From Intestinimonas aquisgranensis (lineage in GTDB: Bacteria; Bacillota; Clostridia; Oscillospirales; Oscillospiraceae): DNA of 64,000 nucleotides. Below the pieces are notes generated by a model, which did no database searches, was not told the origin of the DNA, and worked only from the letters and a program-made list of their open reading frames with translations. How positions within the stretch are numbered: the stretch's first letter is position 1; every line of letters begins with the position of its first letter. The DNA lies in the NCBI GenBank assembly GCA_020687605.1, contig JAJEQY010000005.1, positions 23,704-87,703 on the forward strand, given 5' to 3'. A program made the translations under genes and the position numbers. This document shows, in pieces, positions 57,768-64,000 of this stretch.

Positions 57768-59141
57768 ATGACTAACATGGATATTCGTCCCTATATCGCC
57801 CCCGGACGCCGGGCCCATCTCATTGGCATTGGCGGTGTCTCCATGGCCCCTCTGGCCGAGGTCCTCCACGGCGCCGGTATGGTCATCACCGGCTCCGACA
57901 TGCGGGAGAGTCCCACGGTGGAGCACCTGCGGAGCCTGGGCATCACCATCCACATCGGCCACCGGGCCGAGAACCTGGGCCAGGCCGAGCTGGTCATCCG
58001 CACCGCCGCCGTCCACGACGACAATCCCGAGATTGCCGCTGCCCATGCCGCAGGCATCCCCGTCTTTGAGCGCGCCCAGGCCTGGGGTGCCATCATGCGG
58101 GGCTACAAGCACGCCCTGTGCATCTCCGGCACCCATGGAAAAACCACCACCACTTCCATGTGCACTCACATCATCATGGCCGCGGACCTGGACCCCACGG
58201 TGATGATCGGCGGTACCCTCCCCCTGCTGGGGGCCGGGCACCGGGTAGGCAAGGGGGACACCATCATCCTGGAGAGCTGCGAGTACTGCAACTCCTTCCT
58301 CTCCTTCTTCCCCACCGTGGCCGTCATCCTGAACATCGAGGCCGACCACCTGGACTTCTTCAAAGACCTGGAGGACGTGGAAAAATCCTTCCGTGCCTTC
58401 GCCGACCTGGTGCCTGAGGGTGGGCGGATCATCGCCAACCGGGACGATGAGAACACCATGCACACTCTGGCCGGTGAGGAGCGCCCCGTCACCACCTTCG
58501 GTCTCACCGAGGGCGACATCCACGCCGCTAACCTCACCTGGACCAAGGGCCTGCCCACCTTCGACGTCGTCTATCGGGATGCAGTCTATGCCCACGTGTC
58601 CCTGTCGGTGCCCGGCCTTCACAACGTGAAGAATGCCCTGGCGGCGGCGGCTGCCGCCATTGCCCTGGGGGTGCCCGGCGAGGCGGTGGAGCGTGGCCTG
58701 GCCCAGTTCCGGGGCGCCGGACGCCGGTTCGAGCACAAGGGCACCTACAACGGCGCCGAGGTCTATGACGACTATGCTCACCACCCCGGCGAGCTCAAAG
58801 CCCTTCTGGACACCGCCCATACTCTGGGCTACAAGCGGGTCATCTGTGCCTTCCAGCCCCACACCTACACCCGGACCAAGGCCCTCTTCGACGACTTCGT
58901 GGAGGTTCTGAAGCAGCCTGACATCACGCTCCTGGCAGAGATCTTTGCTGCCCGTGAAACCAACGATATCGGCATCTCCTCCAAGGATCTGGCGGAGCGC
59001 ATCCCCGGCGCCCGGTACTATGCCACCCTGCCCGAGGTCACCGCCGCTCTTCGTGAGCTGGCTCAGCCCGGCGACCTCATCCTCACCGTAGGCGCCGGCG
59101 ACATCTACACTGCCGGCGAAGCCCTGGTGAAGGGCGAGTAA
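57768..59141 (+). CDS. murC: UDP-N-acetylmuramate--L-alanine ligase
   Basis: From the ATG at 57768 the protein has 457 residues, normal for MurC. LIGIGGVSMAPLAEVLHGAG (UDP-binding), GTHGKTTTTSM (ATP P-loop), NIEADHLDFF and HHPGELKALLDTAH are the Mur ligase landmarks. It adds L-Ala to UDP-MurNAc in the cytosol during peptidoglycan synthesis. A -10 TATAAT at 57738-57743 is present. The gene stands alone and ends at a strong terminator. Confidence 0.95.
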   Translation: MTNMDIRPYIAPGRRAHLIGIGGVSMAPLAEVLHGAGMVITGSDMRESPTVEHLRSLGITIHIGHRAENLGQAELVIRTAAVHDDNPEIAAAHAAGIPVFERAQAWGAIMRGYKHALCISGTHGKTTTTSMCTHIIMAADLDPTVMIGGTLPLLGAGHRVGKGDTIILESCEYCNSFLSFFPTVAVILNIEADHLDFFKDLEDVEKSFRAFADLVPEGGRIIANRDDENTMHTLAGEERPVTTFGLTEGDIHAANLTWTKGLPTFDVVYRDAVYAHVSLSVPGLHNVKNALAAAAAAIALGVPGEAVERGLAQFRGAGRRFEHKGTYNGAEVYDDYAHHPGELKALLDTAHTLGYKRVICAFQPHTYTRTKALFDDFVEVLKQPDITLLAEIFAARETNDIGISSKDLAERIPGARYYATLPEVTAALRELAQPGDLILTVGAGDIYTAGEALVKGE

Positions 59142-59158
59142 ACTTTTCCCCCCAATGC

Positions 59159-59191
59159 AAAGCGCACCCTCATTCGAGGGTGCGCTTTTTT
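59159..59191. terminator. Terminator between murC and the MATE exporter gene
   Basis: AAAGCGCACCCT pairs with AGGGTGCGCTTT, loop CATTCG, then TTTTTG. It lies within the last codons of the convergent MATE gene and probably serves murC. Confidence 0.88.
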
Positions 59192-60510
59192 GTTCCGTGC
59201 CGGGCATCCTTTAGCATAAGGGCGGCCACCGGCAACGCCACCACCAGCTCAGTGATGGGCATTGCCAGCCAAAGGGCATCCGCCCCCAGCAGGGCAGGGA
59301 GCGTCATGATGAGAAGGCCGCTGATGAGGGCTCCCCGTGCCACCGACACCGCCATGGCGGGGACGGGCCGCAGGAGGGACTGAAAATAATAGGTGGAGAA
59401 GATGTTGAAGGGCAGCAGCAGGAAGGAGAGGCCATAACAGCGAATGATGTTGGGGGCGATGGCCAACACCGCTTCGGTAGGCGACATGAAGATGTACACA
59501 AAGACCAACGGCGCCGCCAGAGCCGCCGCCGTCCAGAAGAGGCTGAAGGCGGCAGTGGCCATCAGGGAACAGCGGAGGGTGGCCCGGATGCGGTCCCACC
59601 GGCCGGCGCCGAAGTTGATGGAGAGAATGGGCTGAGCGGCCTGTCCCACGCTGTAAGCACAGCACTGAACAAAGGTGCTGATGTTCACTAAGATGCCGTA
59701 CACCGCCAGGGCGTCGGCCCCGGCATAGGTCATGATCTGCCGGTTGAAGAGGATGGTGAGGATACCCATGGCGGCATCCACAAAGCAGGCGGAGAAGCCG
59801 GCGGTGCCCATCTTCACCAGCCGGGCAGCCAGGCGGGTGGGCCGGACCAGTCTCAGGGTGTTCTTCGGGGAGAAAAAGTGGGTAAGGAGGACACAGAAGG
59901 TGATGAGGGCCCCCAGCACCGTGGCCAGACCGGCGCCGAAGATCCCCAGATCCAGTCCAAAGACAAAGAAATAATCCCCAAAGACATTGAAGATGCCGCC
60001 GGCCAGAACGGCTCCCGTGGCCAGTCCCGGGGCACCGTCGTTGCGGAGGAAGGCGGCCAGCATCTGGTTGAGCAGGAAAAGGGGAACACCAAACTTGACT
60101 GGCAGCAGATACCGCTGTGCCAGAGGCAGCAGGGTATCCTCAGCGCCGAAAAAGCGGAGCAGTGGAGCGTCAAAGAGCACCACCACCGCCCAGCACAGCG
60201 CCCCCAAAACTACGGACGCCAAAAGGGCGGCGGTGAAGGATTGGGCTTCGCTCTCCCGCCCCGCCTCACCGCTCCCTCTGGCCGTGGCGAAGAGCACCGA
60301 GCCGCCGATGCCGGTGAGGAGTCCCAGGCTGTAAATGAGATTCCAGATGGGGGCCACCACCGCCAGAGCGGCGGTACCCTCCGGGCCCTGGTACTGCCCC
60401 ACCATGGCCATGTCCACCATGGCGTAGATGGAGCTGATGAGGGCGCTGCCAAAGGCCGCGGCCAGATACCGCCCATACAGCCGCCCCACGTTCTCCCGCA
60501 AAAGATCCAT
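59170..60510 (-). CDS. MATE-family multidrug/Na+ exporter
   Basis: The 446-residue protein has 12 predicted membrane segments in two six-helix halves. FGSALISSIYAMVDMAMVGQYQ, AAFLRNDGAPGLATGAVLAGGIFNVFGDYFFVFG (split: FLRNDGAPGLATG and NVFGDYFFVFG) and PAKMGTAGF-like segments are MATE features. It exports cationic drugs or metabolites using Na+ or H+. The gene starts only about 20 bp after a terminator-like hairpin in its leader, so its expression is probably controlled by transcription attenuation. Confidence 0.93.
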   Translation of the reverse strand: MDLLRENVGRLYGRYLAAAFGSALISSIYAMVDMAMVGQYQGPEGTAALAVVAPIWNLIYSLGLLTGIGGSVLFATARGSGEAGRESEAQSFTAALLASVVLGALCWAVVVLFDAPLLRFFGAEDTLLPLAQRYLLPVKFGVPLFLLNQMLAAFLRNDGAPGLATGAVLAGGIFNVFGDYFFVFGLDLGIFGAGLATVLGALITFCVLLTHFFSPKNTLRLVRPTRLAARLVKMGTAGFSACFVDAAMGILTILFNRQIMTYAGADALAVYGILVNISTFVQCCAYSVGQAAQPILSINFGAGRWDRIRATLRCSLMATAAFSLFWTAAALAAPLVFVYIFMSPTEAVLAIAPNIIRCYGLSFLLLPFNIFSTYYFQSLLRPVPAMAVSVARGALISGLLIMTLPALLGADALWLAMPITELVVALPVAALMLKDARHGTKKRTLE

Positions 60511-60531
60511 ACCTTCTCCTCACCTTTTTCC

Positions 60532-60587
60532 GAAAAAAAGAGCCGGATAAGAAAACAGGCGTCTCAGCCTGTCCTCTTATCCGGCTC
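60532..60587 (-). terminator. Terminator-like hairpin in the MATE leader (probable attenuator)
   Basis: On the minus strand a 13-bp arm GAGCCGGATAAGA pairs with TCTTATCCGGCTC, with an inner ACAGGC/GCCTGT stem, and is followed by seven T. The hairpin lies between the promoter at 60630-60658 and the MATE start at 60510. Only about 20 bp separate the T-run from the start codon, too little for another promoter, so transcripts must read through it. Confidence 0.75.
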
Positions 60588-60629
60588 ATCATTTCCAGCG
60601 AATGACTCGCCCTCCGAGTAAGCGTGGGC

Positions 60630-60658
60630 AGTATAGCATATCCGTGCCCGAAAGTCAA
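60630..60658 (-). promoter_or_regulatory. Sigma-A promoter of the MATE leader
   Basis: Minus strand TTGACT, exact 17-bp spacer, TATACT, directly downstream of the DUF6530 stop. The resulting leader is about 110 nt with small hairpins (CTCG/CGAG and TCATT/AATGA). Confidence 0.72.
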
Positions 60659-60662
60659 CCCA

Positions 60663-61139
60663 TCACAGTTCAGCCACCAGCGCCTTCAAAACCCGGATAC
60701 GCTCCCCCAGTAGCTCGCCATCCCGGGCCAGCGCCTCCTGGAAGAGGGCGATGTCCCCATCGATGTGGTCGTTTCCGGTACACACCGCCACCGTCATGGC
60801 ATCCCCCTGAAGTCCCACCCGGTCGATAACGGGATTTTCCTTGTTGTACCCATTGGGGTAGCGGTAGCCCTCCTCCCGGAAATAGCGCATGGCCCGGCAG
60901 GTAAGGATGGCCAGATCCAGCACCCGGTGGAGGGGCAGCTCCTCCGACTGCCGGGACCACTTCTCCCCGGTGTGCCGCCACACCTTGGCCGAAATGTCCA
61001 CCCGGCCCCGGTCGTTCCACTGGGCCAGCCCCAGGGACAGCCCCTGGGCGTCACTCTCGTAGGCGCTGCGGCCGTCGATGTGTGCATAGTCCTCCGCCAC
61101 AATCACCGGCTTGTGCTTCAGATTGGTTGGGATCTCCAT
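60663..61139 (-). CDS. DUF6530-family protein
   Basis: The 158-residue soluble protein has the family's conserved start and middle: TNLKHKPVIVAEDYAHIDGR, GLSLGLAQWNDRGRVDISAK, and WSRQSEELPLHRVLDLAIL. It is a stand-alone gene with no signal peptide or known catalytic motif. Its promoter region holds a four-unit octamer repeat at 61177-61208, so it is probably controlled by a dedicated regulator. Function unknown. Confidence 0.85.
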   Translation of the reverse strand: MEIPTNLKHKPVIVAEDYAHIDGRSAYESDAQGLSLGLAQWNDRGRVDISAKVWRHTGEKWSRQSEELPLHRVLDLAILTCRAMRYFREEGYRYPNGYNKENPVIDRVGLQGDAMTVAVCTGNDHIDGDIALFQEALARDGELLGERIRVLKALVAEL

Positions 61140-61176
61140 CTCTCGCTCCTGTTCCCGCCCGGTGCTCCGCCCGGCG

Positions 61177-61210
61177 TTTACTAATTTACTAGATTACTAA
61201 TTTAGTAAAC
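61177..61210. promoter_or_regulatory. Four tandem octamers upstream of DUF6530/spoVAC
   Basis: TTTACTAA, TTTACTAG, ATTACTAA and TTTAGTAA follow each other at 61177-61208 with an 8-bp period. The last unit is inverted relative to the first. They lie about 40 bp upstream of the DUF6530 start and about 70 bp upstream of spoVAC, in a divergent promoter region (a minus-strand TTGTTT, 18 bp, TAAATT overlaps them). An operator array is likely. Confidence 0.6.
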
Positions 61211-61278
61211 AAAATCATAGCATGTATGCTTTGCCCTGTCAAGGGGCAAACTGTCCCCAACGGAAGGAGCGAACTACC

Positions 61279-61716
61279 ATGGACATGACCAATCAGGAAT
61301 ATTGCGCCTATGTGGGCCGGATGGCCAAGCCCTCCCCCATGGCCAAGGACCTGGCCTGGGCCTTCTTCGTGGGTGGGCTTATCTGCACGGCTGGACAGTG
61401 GCTGCTGGGCTTCTACCGCCAGGCGGGGCTCTCCCAGGACAGCGCGGGTGCCGCTGTCTCCATGACCCTCATTTTGGCCTCAGCTCTGCTCACCGGACTG
61501 GGCCGCTTTGACGACCTGGCCAAGCATGCCGGAGCCGGTACGCTTGTTCCCATCACCGGTTTTGCCAACGCCATGGTCTCCCCCGCCCTGGAGTTCAAAA
61601 GCGAAGGGCTCATCACCGGCACAGGCGCCCGGCTCTTCACCGTAGCCGGGCCAGTGCTGGCCTACGGTATTTCGGCCAGTGTAGTTTATGGACTCATCCT
61701 CTGCCTGCTGACATAG
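61279..61716 (+). CDS. spoVAC: Stage V sporulation protein AC
   Basis: The 145-residue protein has four membrane segments and the SpoVAC blocks: PMAKDLAWAFFVGGLICTAGQ, AGAAVSMTLILASALLTGLG, AKHAGAGTLVPITGFANAMVSPALEF and GARLFTVAGPVLAYG. SpoVAC is a mechanosensitive-type channel component that imports dipicolinic acid into the forespore and releases it on germination. The ATG follows GGAAGGAGCG. SpoVAD and SpoVAE are not next to it here, an unusual isolation for this gene. Confidence 0.95.
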   Translation: MDMTNQEYCAYVGRMAKPSPMAKDLAWAFFVGGLICTAGQWLLGFYRQAGLSQDSAGAAVSMTLILASALLTGLGRFDDLAKHAGAGTLVPITGFANAMVSPALEFKSEGLITGTGARLFTVAGPVLAYGISASVVYGLILCLLT

Positions 61717-61770
61717 CCGGGCTCTTGGCTTGTTGTTGGCCACGCTCCAGAGCTGTTCACGCCGGAATCA

Positions 61771-61800
61771 TTGCTCTCCCTCCCCCGCACAGTCTATAAT
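61771..61800 (+). promoter_or_regulatory. Promoter of the DUF4157-Fic gene
   Basis: TTGCTC, 18-bp spacer, consensus TATAAT. The transcript would start near 61808 with a ~70-nt leader. Confidence 0.6.
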
Positions 61801-61879
61801 GAGCGCGGTAGTTTGTAAATTTACGGGTTCATGTTTGTCTCAATGCCCGTGTTGAGCACCAAGGAAGGATGTGACGCGC

Positions 61880-63919
61880 GTGACACAGACCTATGCCCAG
61901 CGTACCGAAACGGCCAGATCTGTGCAGCCCCCCCGGCAGGAACACACCACCGAGCCTGGGCCAATGCCCTCTTTTTTGGGGGTTGCAGATCCCATTGCTC
62001 CGCCCTCCGGCAGTGGTCCCTCCCTGGAAGCTCGTATGACCGCCCGCATGGAGCAGCACTTTGGGGCACCGGTGATCCAGATGAAGCGGCCGGGTGAACC
62101 GGCTGTTCCCGGAGGCGGCGGCTCCGTAGAGCAGATCATCTCTTCCCTGGAGGAGCGTTCCGGCGTGGACCTGAGCGACGTGGAGGTCCACCGGAACTCC
62201 CCCCGCCCGGCGGAGCTGGGAGCTCTGGCCTATGCCCAGGGGGACCAGGTCTACCTGGGGCCGGGTCAGGACCGCCACCTGAGCCATGAGCTCACCCACG
62301 TGGTGCAGCAGAAACAGGGCATGGTACATCCCACCGGCACTCTGGACGGGATGCCGGTGAACACCTCCCCCGCACTGGAGCACGCCGCCGACGCCATGCA
62401 GGTTTCGGCGGCGCCGGAGACAGCCTCTGCAGGCCCCAGCGTCATCCAGGGCGTTTTTGTGGACCCCACCGGCAAACAGGTGGGCAAACAGGATCTGGCC
62501 GGCATGAAGAAAATGCTCACCGGCTCTCTGGACTCCATGGTCCTGGAGATCCAGAGCAAGTCCATGACGCCTGAGGAGAAAAAGCGGAGCATCAAGGCCC
62601 TGACCGCCGCCAAGAAAAAGCTGGGAAAGCGGCTGGACAGGGCCCATAAGTCCAAGCAGCAGTTCTCCGCCGCCGACGAGCTCACCTCCGTGGTGGACGA
62701 GGCCATCGCCTCCATCGGGCTCAAAGGCATAGAGAAGGACTCCGGCGACATGACGCGGGTGGTGGGCCAGGGCTTCGGAAGCCGGTCCTCCATCAGAGCT
62801 TATTTCGAACAGGACACTCCCTTCAAGAACACCGGCGCCGCCCTCCAGCAGAGTATGTCCACCTTCCAGCTGCCCACCACGGCGGCAGCCGGGATCGACA
62901 GCATTGGTGAGTACGACCCCTCTGACGAGATGTCGGAACTGGAGGCGGATCGGATGGGCAACTCCTCCACCCTGGCCGCCACAGCCACGACGCCGGAGGC
63001 TCAGGCTAAGCGGGAACGATCCATGCAGCAGTTCCGGGATGGTGCCGCCGTGGCGCGTGAGGGAGCCGCCGCCATGAAGGAGGACCCGGACAACATCAGC
63101 TTCAGTTCCCTGATGGACCTGTTCTCCGGCATCAACACTCAGGTCCGGGGCGGTGTAGACGACGCCGGCAAGCTGCGGGGCAAGAAGGTGTCTGTGGGCC
63201 GGCTGGCGCCTCCCACGGCGGCCGCCCTGCCCGAGGACGCCTACCGCACCTTTGCCATGATTGCTGAAAAGATGAAGGAGATCAAGGCCAATCCCGACCC
63301 CAAGCTGGCCAAAACTCAGGCTGTCCACCTGGCGGCCTTTGCCTACCAGATGACCATTTCCGAGCACATGTTCGCCGACGGCAACGGCCGCACCTGCCGT
63401 CTGTTCGGCGACTCCATCCTTCAAACCTTTGGCCTGCCGCCCTCCACCCCGGTGAAGGAGCTGAGCAAGGTGGGCGCCAACATTGGCGACACCATGGACT
63501 TCCAGGCCGGCGCCAATGCCATCCTGTCTGGCGTCCAGCGGAGTGACCAAACCCTGAAGGCCAGTCGTCCCCAGCAGCCCCCCGCTCCGGCGCCCCAGCC
63601 TGCGGCCCCGTTCACCCCGGGCGAAAAGACCTCTGCCCAGCAGATGGCCTACCGCAGCGACGAGATCGGCGCCCTGGCCAACGACCCCGATATACTCATT
63701 CCCGAAGGCACAGAAGACCAGCAGGAGATCTCTGTGGCTCTGCGCAGAATGTATGACCTCATCAAAAACCCGCCCCCCGGAGAGAGCCCCGAGCGCACCA
63801 GCATACGCAAACTGGAATTTGCCCGTCTGCGTGCTCTCCAGATCGACAACGAAACGGCGCAAGCATCAGCCCCACAAAAAAAGCGCGGTTTTTTCAGCTG
63901 GCTCTTCGGTCGGAAATAA
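61880..63919 (+). CDS. DUF4157 (eCIS-core) protein with Fic domain
   Basis: The GTG at 61880 lies 11 bp after GGAAGG; a GTG at 61871 is too close. The 679-residue protein is Pro/Gly-rich at the start. A DUF4157 domain (about residues 85-150) has the HEXXH metalloprotease-like motif SHELTHVV. VIQ linkers near residues 65 and 185 are typical of DUF4157 proteins. After a charged helical middle comes a Fic domain with the full motif HMFADGNGRTCR (about 496-507), the AMP-transfer active site. No signal peptide is seen. DUF4157 marks proteins loaded into extracellular contractile injection systems; Fic proteins AMPylate target hydroxyls. No injection-system gene is in the window. Confidence 0.85.
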   Translation: MTQTYAQRTETARSVQPPRQEHTTEPGPMPSFLGVADPIAPPSGSGPSLEARMTARMEQHFGAPVIQMKRPGEPAVPGGGGSVEQIISSLEERSGVDLSDVEVHRNSPRPAELGALAYAQGDQVYLGPGQDRHLSHELTHVVQQKQGMVHPTGTLDGMPVNTSPALEHAADAMQVSAAPETASAGPSVIQGVFVDPTGKQVGKQDLAGMKKMLTGSLDSMVLEIQSKSMTPEEKKRSIKALTAAKKKLGKRLDRAHKSKQQFSAADELTSVVDEAIASIGLKGIEKDSGDMTRVVGQGFGSRSSIRAYFEQDTPFKNTGAALQQSMSTFQLPTTAAAGIDSIGEYDPSDEMSELEADRMGNSSTLAATATTPEAQAKRERSMQQFRDGAAVAREGAAAMKEDPDNISFSSLMDLFSGINTQVRGGVDDAGKLRGKKVSVGRLAPPTAAALPEDAYRTFAMIAEKMKEIKANPDPKLAKTQAVHLAAFAYQMTISEHMFADGNGRTCRLFGDSILQTFGLPPSTPVKELSKVGANIGDTMDFQAGANAILSGVQRSDQTLKASRPQQPPAPAPQPAAPFTPGEKTSAQQMAYRSDEIGALANDPDILIPEGTEDQQEISVALRRMYDLIKNPPPGESPERTSIRKLEFARLRALQIDNETAQASAPQKKRGFFSWLFGRK

Positions 63920-63922
63920 GCA

Positions 63923-63958
63923 GAAACAGCGGTACGGTTTTGCCCGTACCGCTGTTTC
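63923..63958 (+). terminator. Hairpin after the DUF4157-Fic gene
   Basis: GAAACAGCGGTACGG pairs with CCGTACCGCTGTTTC around TTTTGC, starting 4 bp after the stop. It is followed by GCTAAAAAAA rather than a T-run, so termination efficiency is uncertain. Confidence 0.7.
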
Positions 63959-63961
63959 GCT

Positions 63962-64000
63962 AAAAAAAGAGTGCCCCGCCTGGACTCTGGTCCAGGCGGG
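63962..64000 (-). terminator. Terminator for a minus-strand gene beyond the window
   Basis: CCCGCCTGGA pairs with TCCAGGCGGG at the right edge. On the minus strand it is followed by CTCTTTTTTT, so it ends a gene that comes in from the right. The hairpin may extend past the window. Confidence 0.7.

Noticed and set aside
61829..63862. 677-codon minus-strand open frame
   Set aside because: Antisense to the DUF4157-Fic gene, which has clear domains and codon bias.
1..64000. CRISPR arrays, tRNA or rRNA genes
   Set aside because: No regularly spaced repeats were seen and no cloverleaf with a T-loop GTTCGAATC-type consensus was found besides the tmRNA.

Overview
This 64 kb window comes from a high-GC (about 58-60 %) endospore-forming anaerobic Clostridia, most like the Oscillospiraceae (Flavonifractor, Lawsonibacter, Intestinimonas or Pseudoflavonifractor type). 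The sequence shows spoVAC, a reverse rubrerythrin followed by a rubredoxin, a DUF1540 cysteine-rich protein, an SLH-anchored surface protein and Clostridia-type sigma-A promoters. The genus is an inference from gene content.

Layout. 1-5300: a small catabolic cluster with the C-terminal part of an enoate/dienoyl-CoA reductase-like flavoenzyme, a GntP-type permease, a PucR/CdaR-type regulator and a class III CoA-transferase. 5500-20400: an integrative element whose tyrosine integrase abuts the 3' end of ssrA (tmRNA, minus strand). It holds small DNA-binding proteins, an amidoligase / class II glutamine amidotransferase / DUF3846 / DUF6809 operon, an XRE regulator facing an AAA+ ATPase plus membrane-protein operon, an intergenic stretch with three exact inverted repeats, an orphan 572-aa protein, and a putative replication pair that includes a helicase-like protein with a four-cysteine cluster. 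I found no conjugation genes and no second copy of the att site, so the left boundary is unresolved. 20400-23700: ssrA, a cyclophilin and smpB. This group is interrupted by an IS110-family element whose left end encodes a readable candidate bridge RNA; its guides match both flanks and both element ends.

23700-33400: zinc-ribbon, Ig-like, SLH and SHOCT envelope or housekeeping proteins, a SpoVK/CbxX-type AAA ATPase and the rubrerythrin-rubredoxin pair. 33400-43440: a cell-wall recycling locus (anmK-murQ, divergent RpiR/MurR-type regulator, AmiE-like serine hydrolase) followed by a complete dipeptide/oligopeptide ABC transporter. Together these would take up muropeptides, strip the peptide and convert anhydroMurNAc to GlcNAc-6-phosphate. 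43450-48400: a second, convergent peptide/nickel-type ABC transporter whose short ATPases resemble NikD/NikE. 48600-54950: a TetR regulator, an MMPL/RND exporter and a giant GLUG-repeat membrane-anchored partner, apparently one operon.

54960-61720: DegV and TetR genes sharing a divergent promoter with a palindrome at both start sites, a short CCA-type nucleotidyltransferase, murC, a MATE exporter behind a terminator-like leader hairpin, a DUF6530 gene behind an octamer-repeat operator, and spoVAC. 61880-63919: a DUF4157 (eCIS-core) protein with an intact Fic motif, a likely AMP-transferring effector. The strongest leads for undescribed biology are the DUF4157-Fic protein, the IS110 bridge RNA with its reconstructed target, and the two operons plus structured non-coding block inside the ssrA-linked element.
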